This document shows positions 46,516 to 54,870 of a stretch of DNA of 64,000 nucleotides, piece by piece. The number at the start of each line of letters is the position of its first letter. Positions within the stretch are counted from its first letter, which is position 1. Both the position numbers and the translations under genes were made by a program. Source of the DNA: Pseudohalocynthiibacter aestuariivivens. Lineage in GTDB: Bacteria > Pseudomonadota > Alphaproteobacteria > Rhodobacterales > Rhodobacteraceae. The stretch is from contig NZ_JAGFNU010000001.1 in assembly GCF_018457175.1 (NCBI RefSeq), forward strand, positions 558,001 through 622,000, given 5' to 3'. The notes beneath the pieces were generated by a model that was given only the letters and a program-made list of their open reading frames with translations, was not told the DNA's origin and searched no databases.

Positions 46516-47157
46516 TCATCATCCTCCTTGCCGGAGCTTTGTCTCTTTGCCGTTCTTTTCGCCGACCTGAATTGACATTTGTCCGTTTACCTAACGTCAA
46601 CATCAATCAATTTGATAGGATCAATCAAGAAAATACGACTGAAAAAACGATAAAAACGACTAATAGAAGTTACATTTTAAGCGATTCCGGAAATTGGGAA
46701 AGGGAGCTTAGATGTGTCCGATATAAGTAAAGACATGGAAGAATCAGGCTGCTGAAGGTAGTGGCGGATGTGTTCGTGTGATGCGCAAAAGCAAAAGGAC
46801 CGACAGAAATCGAGTGAGCGGAGCGGCACGTCAAGCTAGGGCTGAAAGTTCGTTTCATTCGTTCGCCGTTATCTTGACGGATGTCTTTAATAGGGCCGTC
46901 CCTGACCTCTGTCGTTGGCTGCGTTTGCTAAATACTGCGATCTTGTTCGTGGTAGGTTTGGGTTCAAAGAAGGCATCCGGTGTTTTCAATCGGGTTTCGC
47001 CATAAGTGCAGCCTTTTCAGATTCAAACTTATCATCCCAAACGAATGGTGTCTGTGTCCCGACACCAGCGTTAACTTAAAGTAGTCCAATTCGGTCATGA
47101 GATTCCGACACTTGAAATTTCTCGGAGAAAATTATTTGTTCGACAAATGTGTTTCGT
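46516..47157. other. 640-base stretch without a recognisable gene
   Basis: Between the binding-protein start and the tRNA relic I find only short frames with no coding character, no clear ribosome site and no family resemblance. The promoter of the binding protein should lie near 46520-46620. A TTGAAA sequence at 47111 and a near-palindrome AAATTTCTC-GG-AGAAAATT at about 47115-47134 lie just before the tRNA relic and may be remains of its promoter region. Confidence 0.5.
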
Positions 47158-47193
47158 GCCGCGGTAGCTCAGTGGTAGAATGCTGTCTTTGCG
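47158..47193 (+). pseudogene. tRNA 5'-half relic
   Basis: The first 22 bases (GCCGCGGTAGCTCAGTGGTA and two more) differ from the 5' end of the nearby tRNA-Thr gene at only one position, covering the acceptor strand and D-arm. After that the match stops and no anticodon arm can be drawn. Farther on, GGTTCAACG (47242-47250) and CTGCGGC (47255-47261) resemble a T-loop and a 3' acceptor strand able to pair with GCCGCGG, so the whole 104-base span might be a decayed or interrupted tRNA. It lies in inverted orientation to tRNA-Thr. Confidence 0.5.
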
Positions 47194-47345
47194 TTTGCGC
47201 GATGGGTACTGCGAAGCAATGGCCATTGTTATTGACGAGCTGGTTCAACGTGCACTGCGGCGAAAATTCGTGCGTGCGGGCTTTGCATGCTAACCTGAAA
47301 AACCAACTATCAACCAACAAGCTATTCATATTGCTGAAAAAGTAA

Positions 47346-47420
47346 TGGTGCCGCAGGGGAGAATTGAACTCCCGACCTCGTCATTACCAATGACGCGCTC
47401 TACCACTGAGCTACTGCGGC
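47346..47420 (-). tRNA. tRNA-Thr (GGT)
   Basis: The reverse strand folds as a standard cloverleaf: acceptor GCCGCAG with CTGCGGC, D-arm GCTC/GAGC, anticodon stem CGTCA/TGACG with loop TTGGTAA (anticodon GGT, reading ACC and ACU), variable loop AGGTC, T-arm GGGAG-TTCAATT-CTCCC, discriminator A and an encoded CCA. The total is 75 bases with CCA. Confidence 0.97.
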
Positions 47421-47529
47421 CATGGCGCGGGCGGCGCCTTTGATCATGTGGCCGGGTGATTAGACCTATTCTGGCAATGACGCAAGCCTAATCTGGACCC
47501 TTATTGCCCTCTGGGTTAGAGAGTGCTTT

Positions 47530-47667
47530 ATGAACAAAAATACCGATAAAGAAAAACTGACCAACTCTGTAGATAGCCGAAAGGATCGGCTGAAGTTGGC
47601 TTTGAAAGCGAATATGGCGAAGCGTAAGTCACAAGCACGTGCACGCAAAGCAGTAGTTAAAAAATAG
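47530..47667 (+). CDS. 45-residue basic protein upstream of murA
   Basis: ATG 47530 opens a 45-codon frame beginning MNKNTDKEKLTNSVDSRKDR and ending with a Lys/Arg/Ala-rich helix (ANMAKRKSQARARKAVVKK). It ends 15 bases before murA, so it is probably co-transcribed with it. The strong positive charge suggests an RNA- or ribosome-associated or nucleic-acid-binding role, but I do not know a characterised relative. The upstream GTTAGAGAGTGCTTT supplies GAGAG as a weak ribosome site. Confidence 0.65.
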   Translation: MNKNTDKEKLTNSVDSRKDRLKLALKANMAKRKSQARARKAVVKK

Positions 47668-47682
47668 GACGAGGCAGCGGCA

Positions 47683-48948
47683 ATGGATTCAATAGTAATA
47701 AAAGGTGGCGGGGAGCTGCATGGCCAGATCCCAATTGCGGGGGCTAAAAATGCGTGTCTCACTCTTATGCCTGCGACGTTACTTTCAGACGAACCGTTAA
47801 CCCTGACAAATGCACCACGCCTGTCAGATATTAAGACAATGACTGAATTGCTGCAGTCTTTGGGTGCTGAAGTGACTTCAATGCAGGGTGGGCAGGTATT
47901 GGCGATGTCGTCGCACGATATTAATAATCACACTGCCGACTATGACATCGTACGAAAGATGCGGGCTTCAATACTCGTTCTTGGTCCGATGCTGGCACGA
48001 GATGGACATGCCATTGTTTCCTTGCCTGGTGGGTGTGCGATTGGCGCGCGTCCGGTGGATTTACATTTGAAAGCGCTGGAAGCGCTGGGCGCTGAACTAG
48101 AACTGAAAGACGGATATGTTCATGCGAAAGCCCTTGGCGGTCTGAAAGGCGGTATCGTTGATTTTCCATTTGTCTCTGTCGGTGCAACGGAAAACGCGTT
48201 GATGGCTGCTACGCTTGCCAAGGGTACGACTGTTATTAAAAATGCGGCGCGCGAACCAGAGATTGTCGATCTGGCGCATTGCCTGCAAAAGATGGGTGCA
48301 CAGATTGATGGCGAAGGGACAGAGACAATAACAATTCAGGGTGTCGACCGGCTGAATGGCGCAACGCACCCGGTTGTCACGGATCGAATTGAACTTGGCA
48401 CATACATGCTGGCACCCGCCTTCACGGGCGGCGAAGTGGAACTGTTAGGTGGGCGACTGGATTTGGTTGGTGCATTTGTTGAAAAGCTGGAAGCCGCCGG
48501 TGTTTCCGTGTCTGAAACCGACAAAGGGCTGCTCGTTGCGCGTAAGAATGGCCGCGTAAGCGCGGTTGACGTTGTGACAGAGCCGTTCCCGGGTTTTCCG
48601 ACTGATCTGCAGGCGCAGATGATGGCGTTATTGTGCACGGCCGACGGGGTAAGTGTTCTCGAAGAAAAGATTTTTGAAAACCGCTTTATGCATGCGCCAG
48701 AGCTTGTTCGCATGGGGGCCGATATAGAAGTGCATGGTGGAACCGCAACCGTCACAGGTGTCGAAAAACTAAAGGGCGCACCGGTTATGGCAACGGACTT
48801 GCGGGCATCTGTATCTCTGATACTTGCGGCATTGGCGGCAGAAGGCGAGACAGTTGTAAGCCGGGTTTACCATCTGGATCGAGGGTATGAGCGGGTTGAA
48901 GATAAGCTTGGGGCCTGTGGCGCCACAATCGAGCGGGTGAAAAGCTGA
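47683..48948 (+). CDS. murA: UDP-N-acetylglucosamine 1-carboxyvinyltransferase
   Basis: MurA transfers enolpyruvate from PEP to UDP-GlcNAc, the first committed step of peptidoglycan synthesis and the target of fosfomycin. The 421-residue protein has K22-N23 in GAKNACL, the flexible-loop catalytic cysteine C118 in [14 protein letters not shown], and the C-terminal motif [15 protein letters not shown]. The cysteine is present, so the usual fosfomycin-sensitive form is expected. It starts the housekeeping run that leads to yacG, overlapping the next gene by one base. Confidence 0.96.
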   Translation: MDSIVIKGGGELHGQIPIAGAKNACLTLMPATLLSDEPLTLTNAPRLSDIKTMTELLQSLGAEVTSMQGGQVLAMSSHDINNHTADYDIVRKMRASILVLGPMLARDGHAIVSLPGGCAIGARPVDLHLKALEALGAELELKDGYVHAKALGGLKGGIVDFPFVSVGATENALMAATLAKGTTVIKNAAREPEIVDLAHCLQKMGAQIDGEGTETITIQGVDRLNGATHPVVTDRIELGTYMLAPAFTGGEVELLGGRLDLVGAFVEKLEAAGVSVSETDKGLLVARKNGRVSAVDVVTEPFPGFPTDLQAQMMALLCTADGVSVLEEKIFENRFMHAPELVRMGADIEVHGGTATVTGVEKLKGAPVMATDLRASVSLILAALAAEGETVVSRVYHLDRGYERVEDKLGACGATIERVKS

Positions 48949-49427
48949 TGGTCAAAGACGCAACCTTTGAAGAAGGTGGTGAAGAACCGCTGCGCCTGAT
49001 TGCAGAAGATGCCGATGATCTTTCTGTTATTGCGTCTTTGACGCAGGACGCCGTTTTTCCTGCCAGTGAAATGTCGTGGCAAACGCGCCAGCGTCGTTTT
49101 GCGATTTTGCTCAATCGATTCCGATGGGAGGATAGAGGGGCTGCCGAACTGCGCGGGCGGGACTACGAACGCGTTCAGTCAGTTCTTGTTGTCGACGATG
49201 TTTTGAAAGTCTTATCGCAAGGCGTAGAGCGTGGGGATGCGGATACTATTCTTTCCTTGCTATCAATCGATTTCGAGGCTGGTGAAGACGGAACAGGCCG
49301 TTTAACCCTTATCCTTGCGGGTGATGGTGCGATTGCGCTCGACGTTGAAACTCTGAATGTTACGCTGAAAGACGTGACTCGCCCTTATGTCGCCCCGTCA
49401 AAATCTGCGCCAAATCATCCGGAGTAA
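48948..49427 (+). CDS. DUF2948 family protein
   Basis: A 159-residue cytosolic protein of the alphaproteobacterial DUF2948 family. The opening half reads LRLIAEDADDLSVIASLTQDAV, followed by SEMSWQTRQRRFAILLNRFRWED, and the C-terminal half reads GRLTLILAGDGAIALDVETL. The function is unknown. It is consistently placed between murA and hisD; here its ATG overlaps the murA stop (TGATG) and hisD starts three bases after its own stop. It has no signal or membrane segment. Confidence 0.88.
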   Translation: MVKDATFEEGGEEPLRLIAEDADDLSVIASLTQDAVFPASEMSWQTRQRRFAILLNRFRWEDRGAAELRGRDYERVQSVLVVDDVLKVLSQGVERGDADTILSLLSIDFEAGEDGTGRLTLILAGDGAIALDVETLNVTLKDVTRPYVAPSKSAPNHPE

Positions 49428-49430
49428 TTT

Positions 49431-50738
49431 GTGCCACAGTTCCTGAACATCCAAGAGCCGGGGTTTGAGGCCGCGTTCGCCGCCTTTCTGACAACCAAGC
49501 GCGAGGATGCGCCGGATGTGGATGAGGCCGTGGCCGGAATTATCGCTGATGTACGTGTGCGTGGTGATTTAGCGGTTATAGAGCTGACCGCGAAATTTGA
49601 CCGTCTTGAACTTACGCCAGAGACACTTGCATTCTCGGCAGAAGAAATTGAGGCAGAGTGCGGCAAGGTGGGTGCCGAAGACCACGCGGCGCTTGAGCTG
49701 GCAGCAGCCAGAATTCGTGACTATCACAAGCGGCAAATGCCAAAAGATGAGTCTTGGGTCGATGAAGCAGGTGCTATGCTTGGCTGGCGTTGGGGCCCGG
49801 TATCGGCAGCAGGTTTATACGTGCCGGGCGGGCTCGCGTCTTATCCGTCATCGGTTCTGATGAATGCAATTCCTGCAAAAGTCGCGGGCGTCGAACGTTT
49901 GGCGATTTGTGTTCCAACACCCGACGGTATTGCAAATCCGCTTGTCTTGCTTGCCGCGCGCATTTCAGGTGTTGATCGGGTTTACCGTATAGGTGGGGCG
50001 CAGGCGATAGCGGCACTTGCCTATGGGACGGAGTCAATCGAACCTGTCGATAAAATTACCGGCCCGGGCAATGCCTTTGTTGCGGCAGCCAAGCGCCGTG
50101 TGTTCGGCAAGGTCGGGATCGATATGATTGCGGGACCGTCTGAGATTTTGGTTATAGCTGACAAAGACAATGATCCGGACTGGATAGCCGTCGATCTGCT
50201 GAGTCAGGCAGAACACGACGAGAGCGCCCAATCTATCTTGATAACTGACGATGCCGAATTTGGCCGTGCGGTTGCGAAGGCTGTCGAAGCACGTTTGCAA
50301 ACGTTGGAACGCCGCGCAATCGCCGCACCAAGCTGGCGCGACTTTGGTGCTGTCATCACGGTCAGAAATCTGGATGAGGCCGCCACGCTTTCAGATCGTA
50401 TAGCGCCCGAGCATCTGGAGCTTTGCGTGAATGACCCGGATGCTTTGTGTGAAAAGATCAACCATGCCGGTGCGATCTTTCTGGGACAGTGGACGCCTGA
50501 AGCGATTGGCGACTATGTCGGCGGTCCAAATCACGTTCTTCCGACTGCGCGATCCGCCCGATTTAGTTCGGGTCTTTCGGTAATGGATTTTCTGAAACGG
50601 ACCACCTTGTCGAAAATGACACCTGAAGCGCTTGCAGCGATTGGGCCAGCCGCCGAAACGCTGGCGAAATCAGAAGGCCTGGAGGCGCACGGATTGTCTG
50701 TGCGTGCACGGCTTGACCGCATAAACAAAGAACTGTGA
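49431..50738 (+). CDS. hisD: Histidinol dehydrogenase
   Basis: HisD is the zinc enzyme that oxidises L-histidinol to histidine in two NAD-dependent steps. The 435-residue protein has [20 protein letters not shown], the central signature [45 protein letters not shown] with the catalytic and metal-binding Gln/His, and IAPEHLEL. The start is GTG 49431. hisD outside a his operon and next to murA and UPF0262 is the normal alphaproteobacterial arrangement. Confidence 0.96.
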   Translation: [435 protein letters not shown]

Positions 50739-51220
50739 TGACCAATTCAATTTGCCATATCGAAATAGACGACCGTGGGCTTGCCGCCCCAACCCCTGAG
50801 ATTGAACAGGAACGCAAAGTTGCAATCTTTGATCTTCTGGAGGACAACAGCTTCGTGTTACCTGAACGGGCTGACCGGAAGGTCCCGGAGGGTCCCTTTC
50901 GGTTATCATTGGCTATCCGAGACCGAAGGCTTGTGTTTGATGTGACGACCGAAAGTGGTGAGAAAGCCGGAGAATTCCATCTTTCACTTGGGCCGTTCCG
51001 CCAGGTTGTCAAAGACTATTTTCAAATCTGCGAAAGCTATTTCGAAGCGGTGAAAAAACTACCTCCTAGCCAGATAGAAGCTATCGATATGGGGCGAAGG
51101 GGGATTCACAACGAAGGAGGCCGCGTTTTGCAGGAGCGTCTGGAAGGCAAAGCTGACGTTGATATCGATACAGCCCGCCGTTTGTTCACGCTTATTTGCG
51201 TATTGCATTTCGGAGGGTAG
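50738..51220 (+). CDS. UPF0262 family protein
   Basis: A 160-residue protein of the UPF0262 family, which is of unknown function and confined mostly to alphaproteobacteria. It begins MTNSICHIEIDDRGLAA and has RQVVKDYFQICESYFEAV followed by IEAIDMGRRGIHNEGGRVL. It contains a C-terminal ARRLFTLICVLHF segment. The ATG overlaps the hisD stop (TGATG). The next gene starts four bases after its stop. The order hisD-UPF0262-phosphatase is conserved in relatives. Confidence 0.9.
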   Translation: MTNSICHIEIDDRGLAAPTPEIEQERKVAIFDLLEDNSFVLPERADRKVPEGPFRLSLAIRDRRLVFDVTTESGEKAGEFHLSLGPFRQVVKDYFQICESYFEAVKKLPPSQIEAIDMGRRGIHNEGGRVLQERLEGKADVDIDTARRLFTLICVLHFGG

Positions 51221-51224
51221 GGGT

Positions 51225-51686
51225 TTGGTTGTTGACCTTCCACAGTCTATCCTTTTCTGCTGCGATTATAACGCTGTACGCTCTCCAATGGCCGAAGGTT
51301 TGATGAAAAAATACTATGGTCAATCGACTTATGTGCAGTCAGCGGGTGTGAAAAGCGATTTGGATATTGATGGGTTTTCAATCGCGGTTTGCAAAGAAAT
51401 GGATGTTGAACTTTCGCGGCACCGATCACGATCTTTCGATGAAATGGAAGAATGGGGTGATGACCTTTCGGGGTTTGATCTCGTCGTCGCCTTGTCCCCC
51501 GCGAGTCAACGTCGCGCATTGGAACTTACGCGTTATTATCACCTTGATGTAGAATATTGGCCTATACTTGACCCAACCGGGCTTGGTGAAACGCGCGAGG
51601 CAAAGCTCGTAGCCTACAGACAGGCGCGTGATCAGATTAGTGACCAGCTCATCGCGCATTTTGGGCCGCCAAGAACTGACACATGA
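51225..51686 (+). CDS. Low-molecular-weight phosphatase / arsenate reductase-like protein
   Basis: A 153-residue protein of the low-molecular-weight protein tyrosine phosphatase superfamily. The P-loop is CDYNAVRS (C-x5-R-S), followed by PMAEGLMKKYYG, and the C-terminal general-acid region contains WPILDPTG. I start it at TTG 51225 because CGGAGGG lies seven bases upstream and the frame then begins VVDLPQSILFCC. A TTG start is also used elsewhere in this window. Whether it acts on phosphotyrosine or arsenate is unknown; the typical extra arsenate cysteines are not evident. Confidence 0.85.
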   Translation: MVVDLPQSILFCCDYNAVRSPMAEGLMKKYYGQSTYVQSAGVKSDLDIDGFSIAVCKEMDVELSRHRSRSFDEMEEWGDDLSGFDLVVALSPASQRRALELTRYYHLDVEYWPILDPTGLGETREAKLVAYRQARDQISDQLIAHFGPPRTDT

Positions 51687-51706
51687 TTTCAAAGACAGGA
51701 ATGCTG

Positions 51707-52600
51707 ATGAAAATCGCGACTGCAGCTTACCCGATTGATTGGCACGACGACTGGTCGTCCTATGAAAAAAAGTTAGCTAACTGGGTCGGCAAAGCCGCGG
51801 ATGCGGGTGCTGATCTGTTGGTCTTCCCTGAATATGGCGCAATGGAACTCGCATCTCTTGCAGGCGCCGAGCAAGCAGGTGATCTCGCGCAAAGCCTGAT
51901 CGCTGTAAGTGATTTGATGTCTAAGGTGCACGCGCTTCACAGCCTGTTAGCTGTCAAATACGGGGCGCATATTCTTGGAGGTAGCGGACCGGTTGTTACG
52001 GAGTCTGGTATTGTGAACCGCGCTGCTTTCTATTCACCGGACGGTCAAAAAAGCTATCAGGACAAGCAGATCATGACCCGTTTTGAACGGGACCCGATGC
52101 GTGTTTCATCCGGTGGGCCGTTAACAGTGTTTGAAACTGCAATAGGTCGTATCGGCGTGCTGATTTGCTATGATTGCGAGTTTCCGGAACTTGCGCGGGT
52201 CTTGATCGAAAACGACGTTGAAATCTTACTCGCCCCATCATGTACCGAGGCGCTGTCGGGGTACTGGCGGGTCCGCATTGGGGCGATGGCCCGGGCGCTT
52301 GAAAGCCAGTGCATTGTCGTACACTCTCCTTTGGTCGGAGCAAGTACTTGGAACCCGGTCGTTGAAATGAATACCGGAGCTGCCGCAATTTACGGTCCTC
52401 CCGACATGGGATTTCCCGATAACGGCGTTATTGCCGAAGGTGCGTTGAATATTCCCGGCTGGGTTTATGCTGATGTTTCGCTCGAGGCAGTGCGTGTTGT
52501 TCGAAAGGATGGGCGTGTTCTGAATGTGAAGCACTGGGAAGAACAGGCCGCGCGGCTTGGCAATGTCAAAATCGCGTCTCTTATGCCGAAAACCTCTTGA
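51707..52600 (+). CDS. Carbon-nitrogen hydrolase (nitrilase superfamily)
   Basis: A 297-residue cytosolic nitrilase-superfamily enzyme. The catalytic triad is visible: Glu in FPEYG (E42), Lys in YQDKQIM (K120) and Cys in ICYDCEFPE (C154). Members hydrolyse amides, N-carbamyl compounds or nitriles; this one resembles the omega-amidase and N-carbamoyl-type group but the substrate is not fixed. I start at ATG 51707, with ACAGGA six bases upstream; ATG 51701 and ATG 51683 are alternatives. It lies between the phosphatase and infA, which is not its usual place. Confidence 0.85.
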   Translation: MKIATAAYPIDWHDDWSSYEKKLANWVGKAADAGADLLVFPEYGAMELASLAGAEQAGDLAQSLIAVSDLMSKVHALHSLLAVKYGAHILGGSGPVVTESGIVNRAAFYSPDGQKSYQDKQIMTRFERDPMRVSSGGPLTVFETAIGRIGVLICYDCEFPELARVLIENDVEILLAPSCTEALSGYWRVRIGAMARALESQCIVVHSPLVGASTWNPVVEMNTGAAAIYGPPDMGFPDNGVIAEGALNIPGWVYADVSLEAVRVVRKDGRVLNVKHWEEQAARLGNVKIASLMPKTS

Positions 52601-52668
52601 AAAACCGCCAATAAAGGCGCATTTACTTTTCGCCCGCAATATGACGGGTTTTTAGAGAAGGAGTGACC

Positions 52669-52887
52669 ATGGCCAAGGAAGAAGAGCTCGAATTTCCCGG
52701 TGTCGTAAAAGAACTCCTGCCAAACGCGACATTTCGGGTCGAGCTGGAAAACGGCCATGAAATATTCGCTCATATGGCAGGAAAAATGCGGAAAAACCGC
52801 ATTCGTGTTCTGGCTGGCGACAAAGTTCAGGTGGCAATGACGCCGTACGACCTGACGAAGGGCCGCATCAATTACCGCTTCAAGTAA
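52669..52887 (+). CDS. infA: Translation initiation factor IF-1
   Basis: IF-1 occupies the ribosomal A site during initiation. The 72-residue OB-fold protein reads [18 protein letters not shown], then the core with [33 protein letters not shown] and the end [19 protein letters not shown] lies about eight bases before ATG 52669. A small hairpin (CGCC-AATAAA-GGCG, about 52606-52620) in the 68-base upstream gap is too weak to call a terminator. maf follows four bases after the stop. Confidence 0.97.
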   Translation: MAKEEELEFPGVVKELLPNATFRVELENGHEIFAHMAGKMRKNRIRVLAGDKVQVAMTPYDLTKGRINYRFK

Positions 52888-52891
52888 AGCC

Positions 52892-53470
52892 GTGAAGCTG
52901 ATTCTGGGCTCGGCGAGCCCGCGCCGAAGAGAACTTTTGGCGCAAATCGGTGTTGTGGCGAATGAGATTCGGCCCGCTGACATCGATGAAACCCCATCCA
53001 AAGGTGAATTACCGCGACCCTATTGTGTGCGGCTAGCTCGCGAGAAAGCGCTCGCCGTGCAGGCAGCACATAACGAAGTTGTGCTTGCTGCTGATACTGT
53101 CGTTGCTGTGGGCCGTCGAATTCTGGGTAAACCCGAAGATGCAGACGAGGCGCGCTGTTTTCTACGTCTGATGTCCGGGCGCCGGCATCGGGTTATTACG
53201 GCCGTTGCGCTGCGTATTGGTTCAAAAATAGTGGAAAAAGAGACGGTGACGGTTCTGAAGATGAAGCAGCTGACAGAGGCTGATATCGAAGCCTATATCG
53301 CTACGGGCGAGTGGCAAGGCAAGGCCGGGGGATACGGCATCCAAGGCTATGCCGCCCGTTTTATACCGTGGTTGAACGGCTCCTACACTGCAGTTGTTGG
53401 TTTGCCGCTAACTGAAACGGCTGCTTTGCTCGAATCTGCGGGCGTTGCAGTGACTGGTGTTTCAAAATGA
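52892..53470 (+). CDS. maf: Maf family nucleotide pyrophosphatase
   Basis: Maf proteins hydrolyse canonical or modified nucleoside triphosphates to monophosphates, a house-cleaning role linked with division arrest. The 192-residue protein has the N-terminal substrate loop [16 protein letters not shown], the ADTVV metal site, and the KAGGYGIQG motif. The start is GTG 52892. It overlaps the RNase gene by four bases. The family splits into YhdE (dTTP/UTP) and YceF types; I lean to neither without alignment. Confidence 0.93.
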   Translation: MKLILGSASPRRRELLAQIGVVANEIRPADIDETPSKGELPRPYCVRLAREKALAVQAAHNEVVLAADTVVAVGRRILGKPEDADEARCFLRLMSGRRHRVITAVALRIGSKIVEKETVTVLKMKQLTEADIEAYIATGEWQGKAGGYGIQGYAARFIPWLNGSYTAVVGLPLTETAALLESAGVAVTGVSK

Positions 53471-54507
53471 AGGGGCGCGTTGTCGTTCTGGGGCAGATCA
53501 ATGGACGGCGCGCGGCTGCGCTGATTGTTGACGGAGAGCTTTATGATTTCCTGATTGAGCCAGCGGATGCCACCGCCCCGTTGCCCGGTGCGATCTATCG
53601 TGCCGTCGCAGACCGCCCCCTAAAAGGGCAGGGTGGGATGATGTTGCGTCTGCCGCATGGCATGGCGTTCTTACGTCAGGGGAAAGGAATACACCCTGGC
53701 CAAGCCTTGCTGGCACATGTGACGGGCTATGCGGACGAAGGCAAAGCTGTTCCGGTATCGCCAAAGCTCTTGTTCAAAAGCCGCTACGCGATTGTGACGC
53801 CTGACGCGCCCGGCTTGAATATTTCTCGTTCCATAAAAGATGAAGACGAGCGTGAACGACTGCTTGCCATAGCGCATTCCGAAATGGACGAAACCGAGGG
53901 TTTTGGTCTGATTCTAAGATCTGCCGCAGCAGGAATGCCCGAAGAAGAAGTGGCGAATGATATCGCTGATATGCGTGATCAGGCATCTGGCGTGATGGAT
54001 GCAGCAGCAGGAACCCAGCCAGAGCTTTTGCTTGAAGGTCCTGACCCGCATCTGTTGGCTTGGCGAGACTGGGAAGCGCCTGATCAGGTTGTTACGTCTG
54101 ACAACGGTTTTGAAGAACTTGGGGTTCTGGAACTGCTCGAGCCGTTTTGCCAAGCGTTTGGTGCATTGTCGGGTGGCGCATCTCTCTATGTCGAACCGAC
54201 GCGCGCGCTGGTCGCTGTCGATGTGAATACGGGGGGTGATACTTCGCCTGCGGCGGGCCTGAAAGCCAACATAGCTGCCGCGCGCGCGCTGCCGCAGCAT
54301 CTGCGTATCCGCGGTTTGGGAGGGCAGATCGTTGTTGATTTTGCGCCGATGGCAAAGAAGGATCGACGTCAGCTTGAATCTTCGCTCCGTGCCGCATTTC
54401 GGTCTGATCCGATTGAGACTTCACTGGTTGGCTGGACACCGCTAGGCCATTATGAATTGCAAAGAAAAAGAGAACGCCAGCCTCAATTGGAAAACCTGAA
54501 GCTGTGA
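53467..54507 (+). CDS. rng: Short ribonuclease E/G family protein
   Basis: A 346-residue endoribonuclease of the RNase E/G family, shorter than RNase G of E. coli. The catalytic part is clear: the metal-binding aspartates in VAVDVNTGG and [13 protein letters not shown], and the RNase E/G ending [13 protein letters not shown]. The S1-like N-terminal region is reduced, and the CPxCxGxG zinc-link motif is missing, so it may not assemble the usual tetramer. This short form, placed between maf and yacG, is normal in roseobacters. It processes rRNA or mRNA 5' ends. Confidence 0.85.
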   Translation: MKGRVVVLGQINGRRAAALIVDGELYDFLIEPADATAPLPGAIYRAVADRPLKGQGGMMLRLPHGMAFLRQGKGIHPGQALLAHVTGYADEGKAVPVSPKLLFKSRYAIVTPDAPGLNISRSIKDEDERERLLAIAHSEMDETEGFGLILRSAAAGMPEEEVANDIADMRDQASGVMDAAAGTQPELLLEGPDPHLLAWRDWEAPDQVVTSDNGFEELGVLELLEPFCQAFGALSGGASLYVEPTRALVAVDVNTGGDTSPAAGLKANIAAARALPQHLRIRGLGGQIVVDFAPMAKKDRRQLESSLRAAFRSDPIETSLVGWTPLGHYELQRKRERQPQLENLKL

Positions 54508-54686
54508 GCTGCCCGATATGTGCAAAAGATACTGTGGCGAAGTATCGCCCTTTTTGCTCAAAGCGTTGTGCTGACATAGATCTGGGGCGCTGGTTCGATG
54601 GCTCATACGCAATCCCGTCCGATGACCCGGAAGACATTGAGGCTGCGTTTGAGGCGCTGGTCGAAAAAGACTTGCCACGCCACTAA
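54504..54686 (+). CDS. yacG: DNA gyrase inhibitor / zinc-binding protein YacG
   Basis: A 60-residue YacG protein, which in E. coli binds GyrB and blocks its DNA binding. It shows the four zinc-binding cysteines as C-P-I-C (3 and 6) and C-x3-C in [14 protein letters not shown] (about 18-22). It starts at GTG 54504, overlapping the RNase stop by four bases, and ends the housekeeping run. A 7-bp inverted repeat and tRNA-Phe follow. Confidence 0.9.
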   Translation: MSCPICAKDTVAKYRPFCSKRCADIDLGRWFDGSYAIPSDDPEDIEAAFEALVEKDLPRH

Positions 54687-54744
54687 ATATTTGCAACTTC
54701 CCCTCTGGACACCTGTCTGTGCCACGACTAGAACGTCGCAACCC

Positions 54745-54760
54745 GAACGATAAATCGTTC
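54745..54760. repeat. 7-bp inverted repeat upstream of tRNA-Phe
   Basis: GAACGAT at 54745-54751 and ATCGTTC at 54754-54760 flank two bases. It lies seven bases before the tRNA. It has no T-run and may be a weak structure ending the yacG message or marking the tRNA processing region. Confidence 0.35.
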
Positions 54761-54766
54761 ACCCGT

Positions 54767-54841
54767 GCCCGGGTAGCTCAGGGGTAGAGCAGTGGACTGA
54801 AAATCCTCGTGTCGGTGGTTCAAATCCGCCCCCGGGCACCA
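54767..54841 (+). tRNA. tRNA-Phe (GAA)
   Basis: A complete cloverleaf: acceptor GCCCGGG with CCCGGGC, D-arm GCTC/GAGC, anticodon stem GTGGA/TCCTC with loop CTGAAAA (anticodon GAA), variable loop GTGTC, T-arm GGTGG-TTCAAAT-CCGCC, discriminator A and an encoded CCA. The total is 75 bases with CCA. tRNA-Phe after yacG is a normal roseobacter order and a possible integration site. Confidence 0.97.
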
Positions 54842-54870
54842 CCCAACTTTAGAAGAATTGAAAATAAACA

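Noticed and set aside
46778-47005. A 75-codon plus-strand frame in the gap before the tRNA relic
   Set aside because: It has no ribosome site or recognisable domain, and its composition looks random.
47097-47345. An 82-codon plus-strand frame across the tRNA relic
   Set aside because: It is read through the tRNA-like sequence and rich in Cys and Asn in a random way; the tRNA explanation fits better.
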